This document shows, piece by piece, positions 1-12,799 of a stretch of 64,000 bases of DNA. Made by a program: the position numbers and the translations under genes. The notes under the pieces are model-generated. The model was not told the DNA's origin. It worked only from the letters and a program-made list of their open reading frames with translations, and ran no database searches. Source of the stretch: Dioscorea cayenensis subsp. rotundata (Eukaryota; Streptophyta; Magnoliopsida; Dioscoreales; Dioscoreaceae); assembly GCF_009730915.1 (NCBI RefSeq), contig NW_024086851.1, forward strand, positions 60,683 through 124,682, in the 5' to 3' direction. Position 1 is the first letter of the stretch; every line of letters begins with the position of its first letter.

Positions 1-526
1 AGGACGAGGATATAAATCTATTGAAATATTAGCTCTGTTTTTTTATATAATTTTGATATATTTTATTTATATTTTATTTAGAAAATAAATAAATTATTAT
101 TTATATGTGTGAGAAGAGATTTGGCCCCACTATTTCAAATAGAATCCCTGTGCCTCACTATTGGGTGGCTTGAAATATTATTATTGATGTATATAAATAT
201 ATATTATTAATTTTAATTTGTTTGAATGATTAGTTGAGATGGTTGGGCCAAAGGTTTTCATAAGAAAGAAATGATAACATTTCGTATTGTTTACGAAGGG
301 ACGGACGGCAGTGGTGAGGTAGGTGGGAATGGGATCTTTGTTGCTTGGTTTGCTGACGTGGCAATACAGCTGTAAAATGACTCTGGTCTCATCAATGCTA
401 GCTAACCCTTATCCCATTTCCAATTTCCTGAATTTTTTTTTTTATATATATTGTGTAATAATCTTATCAAAAAGATGGACAGAAAATTAGTTTAAAGAAC
501 CACTTGTGAGTTGTGCCATAGATTGT
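1..526. other. AT-rich intergenic DNA
   Basis: No supportable gene or RNA here. The sequence is AT-rich with short homopolymers. It ends at the 9-bp target duplication (518-526) of the foldback element that follows. Confidence 0.6.
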
Positions 527-1581
527 GGCTTTTTTTTAATTATAAATATTACATTTTTTATTATTAACCAAAAATAAGTATTTTTTAAAATTAATTATCA
601 AAATACGTAAAAAAATACCATGTATGATACTTGTATGGTACTTTTTTGCACATGGGTTATTATTAAATTCTTTTTATAATTTTATAATAGTTTTAGATAT
701 GATATTTTACATTTTATAACGTTATAAATTTTTTAAATTAAATTTGTTTCACAACTCTATCAAAATTTTATAATGGTTTTTATATAATATTTTACATTTT
801 AGTCTTTATAATTTTTTAAATTAAAATTTTTTCTCACAACCCTATTTAAAATTTTCATTGGTTTTTTAGTATAATATTTTACGTTTAAGTCCTTATATTT
901 TTTTAATTTAAATTATTTCTAACAAAAGCACATATCATACTCTAAACGGATGAAAATGATAACAAACATTATAAAAAAGATTACGACAATCACATATTAC
1001 GAACAACTACTTGGACCAGGCCCATTGAGATAATTTCAACGATATGACCTTCATTTTCGACATAAATCATAACGCTTCTGCTGATCGATTTCTCTATATC
1101 CATTTCATTACAAATTCTTGTAGACTTGGGACGCACTTTCAAAGGTCTTCTCTTATGTGTTTTTTTTTTATTGAAAATGATATATGTTAGAAAGAATTTA
1201 AATTAAAAAAAATATAAAGACTTAAATGTAAAATATTATATTAAAAATCATTGTAAATTTTAAATAGGGTTGTGAGAAAAAATTTTAATTTAAAAAAATT
1301 ATAAGGACTAAAACATAAATTATTATATAAAAAATATTGTAAAATTTAAATAGAGTTGTGAAAAAAATTAATTTAAAAAATTTATAAGGTTGTAAATGTA
1401 AAATATCATATATAAAACTATTATAAAATTAAAAAAAATTAATAATAACCCATGTGCAAAAAAATACCATGTAAGTACTATGCATGGTACTTTTTTTTGC
1501 GCATTTTGATAATTAATTTTAAAAATATTTATTTTGCTAAATAATTTTTAAAAAAATGCAATAATTTATATAAAAAAAGCC
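527..1581. mobile_element. Foldback element with long terminal inverted repeats and 9-bp target duplication
   Basis: Positions 527-950 and about 1190-1581 are imperfect inverted copies of each other, starting GGCTTTTTTT and ending AAAAAAAGCC. A perfect 9-bp direct repeat, ATAGATTGT, flanks it at 518-526 and 1582-1590. Nine-base target duplications with long inverted arms are characteristic of Mutator-like elements, so this is probably a non-autonomous foldback MULE. The central 240 bp is unique and non-coding. Each arm contains internal sub-repeats (AT-rich stretches alternating with a motif like CACAACTCTAT). No transposase is present. Confidence 0.82.
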
Positions 1582-1744
1582 ATAGATTGTTTGTTTTAGA
1601 AAAAAAAAAAAACTCCAAAATTAAATCTTAAAATTCACGTAGTGTGAAAATATACATGTTTATTGAGCTTACTTTAAATCTATGCACACCCTTGATTTTT
1701 TTTAAATAAAATATGCATATCATTTATTTGTCATAAAAAAAATT

Positions 1745-2055
1745 ACAGTCAAGATCACGAAATGACACTTGACTCATGCGGAAATCAAAAATTCAATTCT
1801 CACGTAAGGTATCACAATGTCAATAGGGAGTGTAAGTGTAATACTTGTTCACATTATTAAAATTAATTAATAAATTAATTAATTAATTAATTAATAATAA
1901 TAATAATAATAAAGTTTGAAGAGCCACTATTGTAATCGGCTAGCACTTAAAGTAATTTGGCTCATATGCCAGAGATCGAGAGTTCAATTTCCATCAAATG
2001 TATGATTAAGATGTAAATAGAGTAGGTTTGTCTTGTCCATATTAAAAAAAATTAA
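1745..2055 (+). repeat. Two SINE-like segments
   Basis: Two short stretches (about 1745-1860 and 1915-2055) each contain a sequence resembling a tRNA B box (TTCAATTCTCAC near 1790; GAGTTCAATTTCC near 1980). The second has an A-box-like TGGCTCATATG about 30 bp upstream and ends in an A-rich tail near 2045. This is the arrangement of tRNA-derived SINEs, but both are degenerate and have no clear target duplication. A TTAA/TAA microsatellite (about 1858-1911) lies between them. Confidence 0.3.
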
Positions 2056-2057
2056 TA

Positions 2058-3999
2058 GGAAAATACTCAAAAATCCTATAAAGTTTGCACTTTCACAATA
2101 AATCTCTCAAAGTTTGCACTTTCCTTGAAGGTCCCTCTTTTATTGGGCTATTTTTTTTTTAATTCATATCCCTCAAACTGTGTTAAACATGGGGTTAAAT
2201 GGGGCCGGAAATTACTAGATAACCCCTGAGTGGAGAAACACAAACCCAAATCCATGAAATGACGTTATTGCCCTTCGAACAATAAAATATCTTTTTGCAA
2301 AAACACCCTTAATTATTACCTTATTAATTCTCTTTTTGTGTATAAAATCTTTGCTTCTTGTGTATAAAACGTAAGTAATGTGCAGTGATCCATTTTTATG
2401 TCTACATAACTGTGTATAATATGCTAACGACATTGTATTTGTTGTGCATTTGCTTTGCAGTTCTTTGAACTTGTGACAGCTAGTGACAAAGAGAATTGTT
2501 GACAAATCCATTGGCTTTCAAGAAGTGTGTTGTTGTCACATGGCCTTTGGCGCTTGCTATGTAAAAACTGCAATTCGCTGCGGAGGCGAGCAGTATACAT
2601 GATGGAGGATGTCATTTACTGGGACTGTCCCCTGTAAGATTCTGGAAGCGTTGACTGTCCGGTATTTTGTGTCCGCTATATAGAGTAACTTCTGAACGGG
2701 GAATCGTTAGGCATACCTCGGACATCCCATTCCTACGGCTTCGTTACGTCGCACGAATACTCATTGACGGTATGCGGAGAAAAATTATTCCAATTGCATA
2801 TGAGAAGGACGTTGCCGAGGATGAGAAAGCTACAGCGAAGGAGTTTCGCTCCACTTGTACATATGGCTTCCCAAGAAGAGGGCTCTACTAGGTGAGAGAG
2901 TGCTGACAGTGAGGAGACCGATGCTACAAAGAAAGATAACATCATCGTTGAGGCGAGGTCTGTGACGGATGACAAAATGAACTTAAACACCGCACCTATG
3001 TCTGATACCTAATGTATGGTCATAGACAATAGTATAAATACTTTTTTTTTCCAGTTTATAAATAACAACATTTGTATATGAATTCGAATGTTACACAAGA
3101 AAGTTATATAATGCACACTAACATGAAAACGCTTAACAATAAAAGGAAAATAATATGTAGGAAACGTTGATAATACACATAAAACATAGGTAATACACAT
3201 GAAACATACATATATACATGAAATGTAGATAATACACAAGAAACATAGATATTACACAAAAAAACATATGTAATAAACAAGAAATGTAGGTAATACACAA
3301 CAATATCAAAATATACACAATTCAAAATACTATTACACAAAAACCTTTCGTTGTAAGAAAAAAAATATAAATAAACCCCACTTGCATTATACATAGCCCG
3401 CTCAGTCTGCTATGACTGCATTACATGATCGATAATTATGTCTAGACTGATGGCACCGACTACAATGTAAATCACGGACATTGATACCATGTGGCTCGAT
3501 TCTCTTCCTCCTTGGACACCCAGCAATACTGAGCGCCCAAATAGGAGGATGTTGGGAGAGAAAAGCCTTGACATCGAGCATTCATGTTGTCTGAGAAGGA
3601 CTCCCTGTGGGGCAATGCATAACACAAAATACACAGAATTATTAAACAATACACATGAAAAACTAATAATACACTGGAAGTAGTAATAATACACAGGAAA
3701 TGTTAAAAATATAAGAAGAAGAAGAAGGCGGAGAAGAAGAAAAAGTCTTTAACATAGAAACAGAAAAAATCTGACAATATTTAATGAGATATGACTTGGC
3801 GAGAAAAAAAGTTCACTAACTTTTCCACTCAAAAGTAATGGCATTTCAAACTTTTCACATGCCATTAAATTAATGTACCAAACGGCAGGGACTAAAAAGA
3901 ATTTCGATGAAAAAGGAGGAATGTAATGGAATTTTAAAAATTCAGACTGCAGTCTGCTGGAAGTTTGAAACTTCCTAAGAACTTATAAGTAAATTTTCC
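2058..3999. mobile_element. Possible decayed MULE-like segment
   Basis: The left edge (GGAAAATACTC, 2058) and the inverted right edge (reading GGAAAATTTACT from 3999) are similar for about 35 bp, and the interior is less AT-rich than its surroundings. I found no convincing target duplication, so the boundaries are tentative. The interior at 2440-2990 includes short reading frames, the longest 74 codons at 2667-2891 plus, which I do not recognise. It also holds a degenerate TACACA-type repeat (3150-3320, again 3640-3700) and a GAA-rich tract (3713-3745). Confidence 0.3.
3150..3320. repeat. Degenerate minisatellite rich in AATACACA
   Basis: The motif AATACACA(T/A)GAAA recurs about every 20-30 bp, roughly eight times, with point changes and small length changes. 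A few more copies lie at 3640-3700. Minus-strand reading frames across it are low-complexity Tyr/Cys/Val strings and are not a gene. Confidence 0.6.
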
Positions 4000-5604
4000 A
4001 AAATTTAAAGATATAAAAAACAATTTCATTACTATATTTATTTTAATAATTATTTGTTGGGTTAAAACTTTGAGTGCGTTTAGTTAGGGATAAGTCAAGG
4101 ACAATGGTTATCCCATCAACCTCACAATAAATAATTATTGATAATTTGACTTAATAAATATTTTGAGATTAAAAATACAACATATATAAAATTATTAACT
4201 GTAAAATATTAATTAATTAGAAAGTTATAATTAGAAGTTTACATTATTTATTTTATTAATTTTTATTATTAATAAAAAAATTTGCTACTTCTTGACAAAA
4301 AAATTCCTTGGATGTGGGTAATTTAATTTATTTTGTAGAAAAAACTTGGATGGATATTTGATATTTCACAATTAAAATTACATTTTAAAAATAAATTATA
4401 ATTTAAATTTAATCAACAGAGTTTGCAAGGAAATCCTTAACCAATATTAGGGTGGTTAGTTGAGAAATTGGTGCTAAATAGGTTCAAAAGGACTCCAAAA
4501 TATTTGAATTAAATCTCAATATTTTTTCCTTCTCTTATAAAGATTTTTTTTTAGGACTTTATAGGTCTTTTAATAATTTTTTTTTTAAAATTTAATATTA
4601 TATATAAAAAAAATGGATAAACCACTAAATTTAAAATTATAAATTGTGTCAACCATCCAACAAAGCACATTCCAGGGGATATATCAAGCTTAAAAATAAA
4701 AAAATAAATTTAATTACAAAATTTTATATAATGTTTTTTTAATTAATAATATAAAATAAAATAAATTTGGAACTCAACATTCTTAACTTATTGGCATTAA
4801 TTTTTTATGCGGACAAATATCAAAAACGAATTATCTTCTGCTCTATGCTGAAGTATTAGTTTTCTATGCGGACGAAGATCGAAAGCGAATGTTCTCCTCT
4901 ACCTTAGCTTGTAGTGTACTATATGTAGAAAGCTAATGCACCACTTTGACATTTGAACTTATTCATATTTTTAAAAATAAAATAAGTAAATAAATAAAAT
5001 GAAGAAAAAGGTTTTAAAATATAATAGATAAAGTGGGATGCTTGAAGTGGAAGGGAAATGGTTGCTGAGTTGCTGACTTTTTGAGATCTAGAGTTTTTTA
5101 CAAAGCATTTCATGGTCGGCCGATCAAAAATCAAAATCATTAAAATGGTTAGGTTAGGTTTGGTAAGTGGGTCCGGACCCATTTATAGGCGTGTCAATCA
5201 AAATCAAGTGCCTTTTTAGATCCAATCTAAACAATTGCATATCACGTGTCAATCAAAATCAAGTGCCTTTCATATCAAAGACAACTAAAGCATATACATG
5301 ATCAGAAGTATACATATAAATAAAAAATTTGATCATCTAACTCATACGTCATCATCTATTACCATTATTGTGTTATATAAGACTTAAACTCAAGACTAAA
5401 ATCCACATATCAATATTTTATGCAGTAGACTAATGTTGCTGGACTATAAATTTTTTTGACATGCCACCTTCCCATTAATATACATGTAAATATGATTTTT
5501 ATGGAGGTATATTAATAATTACTCTAGTTTGCCGGTTGTTAAGTGCTAAGTATTTTTAAAAAGATTATGGATTTTTTTGAAATTTGGTAAATCAAGGTCC
5601 TTCC

Positions 5605-5657
<53 letters not shown>

Positions 5658-7054
5658 TTGTACTTTTGAAATTTGTATCTTGATTTTTGAAGCCTTTAAA
5701 TTTTAAAAAATTTACATGAAAATGAAATAAATTTATTTTTTAATAATAAAAATATTTCAGAAATAGAAATAGAAAAATGAAGATATGTTTGCATGAAACA
5801 TGAATTAGGTGCTCCACCAATTAAGGATTATGGTCCCCAGTGTCAATCAAAAACATTGCTTTTATGAAAAACAAACATGTCAAGATTCTCATTCATTTGC
5901 CAACCAATAAAAAGTTCTAATATATCTTTATATAACCAATTATTTATCAATCTAGTAATAGCCTAAAATTATTTAAACTCAAATTGAGCTAATTTTAATT
6001 GATATTTACTATAAATAAATTTGAAAAACAACAATTTGTTTATGTATATTTAAATTTAATCAACTCCGAAAGAAAATTAATAAAAATATGATTGCTTTCG
6101 CAGTGTAAAGCTATGGATTTAGAGTTACAAATAATTATGTATACAAAAATTGTCCAATGTTCAATATTTGTAAATATATACATTTTACATAAATAGTTAC
6201 TTGTATATAAAAAAATTTGCATACCATTAAATTTACTTGACATGTTATATATTCTCATTTTATGGTAATATACTTTGTATATGGGTGTAAATCAAGATGT
6301 TGATATTCGATGTTACGTTTCGTCCATATTGTAATGTCTATCCAATTTTCTCATTGATATAAACATAACACTAAAACTAATAACAATATTAATACATATG
6401 AAAAATTTCAAAGAAAAAAAAAATAATTATAGGTTCTCCTCACCGTCCGAATAATTACAACATTATGTTCATTCCTTATTACTAAACTTAATAATTATAT
6501 AAAATTAAACCTAGGTTGAAGTGAAAAACAAAAGAAAAATTATGTAAAAATTTAAAATTCTTTTTAAGGATTATATATATATATATATTTATATATATAT
6601 GAAAGTGGACATGTTGCATTAACGCCGTTAAGTACATGTGCAAGTAAAAAAGTATTATCTTAATTCATTTATGTTTTCACTTTACATGAACTAAGGTTTA
6701 AACCTAGTTCTTTAATGAAGACATGAACGCTTTACGCAGAGAATTTAATATCAATAGATTGTTGACAGGTATTTAGCCCATTTAAAAAATATGAAGCACT
6801 TCAGAAAACTAAATATAACATTTTTATAAAATTCTGACTAATAAAAAATTAATTATAAATTCAAAAAGAAAACTAAACAAACTAAAAATTCACAATCAAA
6901 CTTCTAGTTCATATTTAGTCCAATCCTTACAAACAAAACTACATCAACATTCAACATGGACTTAAGACTTATTACAACAACAACAACATGAACATCAATT
7001 ATACAATTCATGCATCCATATATTCAAGTTCATCAAAGTTCATGAATGAATTAA
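4000..7054. other. AT-rich intergenic DNA with simple repeats
   Basis: No gene is visible. It contains a diverged 60-bp direct duplication (about 4800-4905, sharing TATGCGGAC), a 25-bp direct repeat GTGTCAATCAAAATCAAGTG... at 5191-5215 and 5246-5270 (the second copy overlaps a G-box-like CACGTG core), a long (AT)n tract at about 5609-5655 and a shorter one near 6570-6600. Confidence 0.6.
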
Positions 7055-8235
7055 TTAATTAACAACACGGCAATTGAGCCTTATTTCACCATCATTCCCC
7101 TCCTTAACATCAATGAGCCCCATTTTAACCATGGCACTTTGGAAGTCCAAGAAGAACCTGGCCTGGTTCATGGCATAAGCATCAATCCAACCTTTGGTCT
7201 GAGGGTTCATGTACAATGTTTGATCAGAAGTAAGCAATCCGGTCGATGACTCGACCGCGTCGAAATACGCATTGTCGAAAGAGTTCTTTGTCTGATCCAA
7301 TGCCACAGTAACATCGTCTCCGTTCTGGCATTGCTTTATCAATGCCGTCGCCATACGAGAGTTCATTGATGGATCAATATTGTGCTTGGCATCGAAATTA
7401 CTTAGTCTGTTTTTAAATGATGAGCATCTTGCCACCCCTAGTGTGTGAGCTCCTATATATCATATATGGGTGCTTTGAGATTAGTAAATTATAGATGTAT
7501 GGTTTGAATAAATATTAATATTCATTAATTTATTATATATTTTACCAATCTCAAAACAAAGTATTTATGAAAATACTTTAAATAATTTTTATTTACTTAA
7601 TTGAGTAAATTTATTTGGCATAGAATTTTATTGTTTTAAATGTTTTTGGAGTTGGAGTTTTATTTGAAACTAAACAAACTATTAATTGACTTAATATTAC
7701 TTATTTAAAGTTTTAATTCATATATATATATATATATTTTACTAGTAGTGGTATTTTAGAAAAATTGAGTCTTTTTTTTTATCTATCATAAAAATATATG
7801 AACAAATGTTGGTTTTTCAAATGGAATATATACTATAAAAAATATTTTTCCCCCTAAATATAGATTCACAACTATGCACTTTGTAAAGGTATGTATATTT
7901 TCAAGATTTTTGAATTAATTTTTATCTATAGAAATATATAAAAATAAAAAATAAAATGATTCAGGAGACTATATGATTAAATATGTTAGAGTGTCCTTCA
8001 GATCTTAGAAATAATCTTAAAATTAAGAGGGTTAATATATAAATAATTCATAAAGTATTTTATAAAAATTGAGTAATTACTTTTTCCTTATTCCAAAACC
8101 TCTAAAACAAATTTTAATCCTTAAAACGAATAAACTTTTTTATTTTTCACAAAACATATAAAGGATCATCCACTTTCTTATAGCATATTTATAATTCTGT
8201 TTTTTTATTCTATATATGCTGTAAAAAATGTCTAA

Positions 8236-8281
<46 letters not shown>

Positions 8282-9280
8282 CATATAAGAAACTGTTTTT
8301 TTGGTATCCCTATAAAAATCATATTTTTTCTCTATTAAAAAAAAAATTACTCCGTGATCTTATAAAAAATAATTAATTTTTGTATATTCTTACAAAAATA
8401 TTATTAATTTTTAGATTAAAATTTTTATGCATACTTATATAAAAAATAAATAAATAAATTACCAGATAAGGCAACCAAGTCTTGAACAGTGAAACCATGC
8501 TTAGAAAACATTTTGATTAGAGATGTTGCATTCAAGATTGGTGCAGGCAAGTTTATTGTGTCTTCAATTCTTGATCTTCTTCCATCTTTTCTTCCCATTG
8601 GTATATCATAAACTGGTCCTCCAGCCTTCAAATACCAATTATAATTAATAAAAAATTAAACAAAAAATATATATTTGTTCAAAATATTACTCAGACTAAA
8701 ATTCAATCAGTTTTTAGTAATATAAACCTACCAAATATGTCAAAGATTTTCAAGTACTACATCAAAACAATGAAGAGAAAAAATATGAAATACGAAATAC
8801 AAAATACGAAAAACAGAAGGAATACCCAAAACACAGCATCTCTAGCAGCCATTGCAACAATATCAGCACATGAAACAACACCTGGGCATTGATTCTCAAT
8901 CAATTCCTTTGCTTTATCAATAACTTCATATCCTCTCAAACTCAAATTCGCCGGAGAATCTTTCTCCGCGGTGTTATTTTTAGTCGAATCAATCAATACC
9001 GAGCCATCACATCCCTACAAAATTATAAAACTATATAAAATAACAATCGATCTAATGCATAGACTAGCACAATAGATATAATTAATATGAATACAGATAC
9101 AAATACCTCGACGAAACAGTCATGAAAATGCATACGAAGAAGACCGGCCGCGAGAGTCGGGTCATTTTGCAGAGCTTGATTCACAGTGTTCTTGACAAAC
9201 ATCTCGGCTAACGGACATTGAATTGTATAATATTGCATTGAGAGAGCATGAACACTAGTCAATTTAGCTCCATGTTTCAT
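7055..9280 (-). CDS. Class III secretory peroxidase (AtPrx47-like), four exons
   Basis: Haem peroxidase of the plant secretory class III family. The enzymes use H2O2 to oxidise phenolics in the cell wall or vacuole. Exons on the minus strand: 9280-9107, 9014-8826, 8625-8463 and 7452-7055, all with GT..AG introns at the classic three positions of this family; 307 residues from the in-frame ATG at 9280. Exon 1 has the distal His/Arg signature ([12 protein letters not shown]), exon 2 continues GCDGSVL and ends DAVFW, exons 3-4 join to give the proximal haem motif [14 protein letters not shown]. All eight conserved cysteines are present. From memory the sequence most resembles Arabidopsis Prx47. 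No hydrophobic signal peptide precedes the mature start (ALSMQYY) in this frame: see the findings. Intron 3 carries a CT/AT microsatellite. No other peroxidase is nearby. Confidence 0.9.
8241..8282. repeat. (CT)n-(AT)n microsatellite in peroxidase intron 3
   Basis: About 14 CT units followed directly by about 8 AT units, wholly inside intron 3 of the peroxidase gene. A likely length-variable marker. Confidence 0.9.
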
Positions 9281-9394
9281 CAACTCAATCACTAGAAAGT
9301 AAGTTGAAAATGTAATGAAAAATCATCTTCAAATTAAGAGTTATAAAGAGGATGTAGCTAGTGAATTGAGGAAAGGCCAATGAAGTGCTATGTA

Positions 9395-9406
9395 CATATA
9401 TATAGG
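9395..9406 (-). promoter_or_regulatory. Probable TATA box of the peroxidase gene
   Basis: Read on the minus strand this is CCTATATATATG, about 70 bp upstream of the first ATG of the predicted transcript (9326). The spacing fits transcription starting near 9365-9370, so exon 1 would include the out-of-frame ATG at 9326 before the in-frame ATG at 9280. Confidence 0.5.
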
Positions 9407-10546
9407 CACATACTAGTGAAGGTACATTGAGAATGATAAGAATATTCATGCCATTAATTGTGACCATGATGCAAATCTTGTATTATTTATTAATCTCAAA
9501 GTCAAAACAAGCTTTAACAAGTGTTTGTTTGGCACTAGTGTTGAATGAGATGGACCTAATTAACAATACAGATTATTTCTATTTTGCCTTTTTTTAGTGG
9601 TATATTTTTGTTGCTCATAATGCCCTTGCTTTAATTTTAAAAGTTCAATTTAACTAAAAAAAAGTTTAATCATTAGTGTTCATTGATGTGATGAAATGTA
9701 AAACAATCATTTTTAATTAAAACAATGTGAAATTATTTGTTCGAAGTATTATCTCTAACACAATTTTTTTTTTTTCAATATGTACTAATTTTTTATATAT
9801 TATTTTAAATAATAATATGTTTTTTATATTACATTAATTAGTCTTAATTAAATCGAAGTATTAATTAGTCTTTAATTAGATTGAAGTTTTAAATGTACCG
9901 AATAAACATATATTTAGGGCTTATTTAGATCATTTTTTTATGTTTTTAAAAACTGTTTCTCTTAATAAAATACGAGTTAATACATAAATTTTGATATTAC
10001 TTGGTCTCGATTCAACTTAAAATATTAATATTTCACATAAATATTATAATAAAAAACTTAAACATAAATTTCAGCAAAAACAAAGTGATAAAACTCAAAG
10101 TCAAAATGGAAGTGGGAGATGTGTAGCTGGTTCCCATGTCCACCTTCCATCACAGTCATCATCCTCAAATTAAAGAGCATGCACCAATGTGGTTGTGCCT
10201 TTCCAAAAACAAAGTTAGGGTTAGGGTTAGGGTTTGCGCGTGGGCCTCATTTTTTTTTTATTCCATTCTGCATGTGAACCAAAAGAGTTGAATGAATGAA
10301 CTTAGTCCAAAAAGCAAATAACACTTGCAGAGCTTGAGAAGAACTTTCCAATGTTTTCTCTCTCTTTTCACTTCATTTATGGTGTATCTCATCAACACAT
10401 GGATAATTTTAAGTGTGCAGAATCTCCACTACTTTCAACTTTGTATGTTTCTTGTGCTAAGTGGAGTGTAGTGTTGGCACCAACATAACAACTTCATTAG
10501 TGATGGGAGGTTGGAAAACTCAATGAATTGTGAAATTTTACAATGA

Positions 10547-10589
<43 letters not shown>

Positions 10590-11148
10590 TTGAAATAAAT
10601 GTCAAACGTTACGAAAACAAGATTGATTAGTGAGTGACACCTATTACTGATAAGTTAATAGAATCAATTAAGATGGTATATAGGAGTATGATTTTAATTA
10701 CATGCTTAATAGGCCCTTACAAAAAATAGATGTTCTTCAAATGAAGGATAGTAGAAAAAAAGAAGAGATAGACTTAATACGCATTTAGTAAAAACTTTAT
10801 CAAATGATTGATAAATCTCATTTTGGTTTATCTAGGTTTTTTAGTTATTGATAAGTTATATATAGTTTGAGAGTGACGCCTATTACTGATAAGTTAATAG
10901 AATCAATTAAGATGAGTATGTAGGAGTATGTTTTTAATTACATGCTCAATAGACCTTAAAAACCACCAGAAGATTTTCAAGTGAAGAATTATAGAAAAAA
11001 GAAGAGATAAACTTAACATGCAGTTAGTACTAGCTTTATCAATCATTTGAAAAACTCATCTTGGTTTATCTAGTTTCTAGTTTTTGATAAAATAAAGTGG
11101 GGAAAAAGGATTCCTGATTGTAAATAGTTGTGACTAACAACTTATTGT

Positions 11149-11188
<40 letters not shown>

Positions 11189-12474
11189 TTAGTCGGTTAG
11201 TATTGAAGCATGTGGGATAAGGTTTATATTGTTTAACAATTGGCTTTTTGTTTGTGTACTTGCATTAGTGCATAGTTACATAATCCCACAGTGTTTAAAA
11301 TTTTTATAATATTATGGGTCGGTTTGGAATATATATATATATATATATATAATCTCCGAAAGCTTTTTTCAGTCATTCATTCATTCGGATGAAGCAAGTG
11401 TTAATGGAAATTTGCCAAAAGAAGCATGGACTAAGAGATTCATTGCATTCATTAAATTAAACAAATTTAGAAATTTGATAGAACATGTTTACTGTATGGA
11501 GTTAGGTAATTATCTTAACTTAATACATTTTTTTATAGGTTATTAAATTAATTTTATTCATTTTTTTTAATAAAAATGTGAACAAATCACTTGTTGGGGA
11601 CATACTCTCATCTTACATGAGTTGAGGTTCAAATATGCTTTTTCAATAAAGATTCAAACACCCTACACAAGAGATTCGATGACAATAGACCAATAAATTA
11701 TTGATTTATATATTTTTTTAATAAAATTTTTAAAAAATTTAGATAAAACACAACTTAAATTGAATAAAAAAGTAAATACAGTCAAACAAAATAATACAAA
11801 ATAAAGCAACATAAAAAAAAATAACTAACATACTACCAAAGTGGAAAAAACATGGTGAAAGCAAGTGCAATCAAGTGAAAATAGTGACATCCAAAAAATA
11901 ATTGTCACACATAATCATAGCACATGGGCAAAATTTTCATTGTAAAATAAGTTTAATTACTTAATTTGAAAAGCATGGAAAAAATATATGTTAAAAATTT
12001 GATAATGAAATAAATAAAATAAAACGAGAGAAAAAAAATATATCATTAAGGAAATTGCATCCCCTGATGCATTTTTCATACTTTCTTAAAACTCCCACAA
12101 TCAAACATTGTATATAAATTTTTAAGAGGTGTGTGAGAGATGTTACTATTATTTAAATAATTTATTTGATTATAATAATCCTCCCCTATTAATTAATTTA
12201 ATAATATATGATAAAGTAATTAAAAAAAATGCAAAAATAAATCTTAGGGTTGGGTCTTGTAAGATGTACACCCACAAGTAGAGCTTAGCTTGAATAAGAA
12301 ACTAATTGTTATATACTAACATCTCACACATCTATTTCATCATTCTATACAAATCAATAGCATAAATTTATCATTTAATAATACATCATTAACACATAAG
12401 AACACAATTAACATACATAAAAGCACTTAAACTTAATAAAACACATTACAAAACTTAGGTATGAATGTCAACAG

Positions 12475-12511
<37 letters not shown>

Positions 12512-12799
12512 TTGTGCTTCAGAGTTGCATCTCACAAAACTATCAGAAATAAGTTTTCCATGCTTACAATACAATGAATTCAAAAAGTTTCGAGCCGAAG
12601 TTACAGCGAGCGGAGAAGAATAAACTTAGAGCCTGTAATTCAGAAAAATATATAACCGGGAAATCGCTTTGATTCTTCAGCAATGCAATGCAAGATCCCC
12701 GTAAAAACAAATACAGAACATATCTGAATCTCATAGAGTGAAAGATCATCAAGTGAATTGTTATTAGTTAAAAAGAAGTATAGAGTGATGAATCTGAAC
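9407..12799. other. Intergenic DNA with simple and tandem repeats
   Basis: No gene seen. Contents: three TTAGGG units at 10215-10235, (TAA)n tracts at about 10546-10590 and 11146-11185, a 239-bp tandem duplication between them, (TA)n at about 11330-11350 and 12478-12507. The right end (12520-12799) is the 3' flank of the KH gene, on its downstream side. Confidence 0.6.
10632..11097. repeat. Two-copy 239-bp tandem duplication
   Basis: The stretch starting GAGTGACACCTATTACTG at 10632 recurs as GAGTGACGCCTATTACTG at 10871, and similarity continues through both units (shared CTGATAAGTTAATAGAATCA, AAGAAGAGATA, TTGGTTTATCTAG). The copies differ by many substitutions and small indels, so the duplication is old. 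TAA microsatellites border it on both sides. Confidence 0.85.

Noticed and set aside
3009..3394. Minus-strand frames rich in Tyr, Cys and Val
   Set aside because: They read through the AATACACA minisatellite in several frames at once; a repeat artefact.
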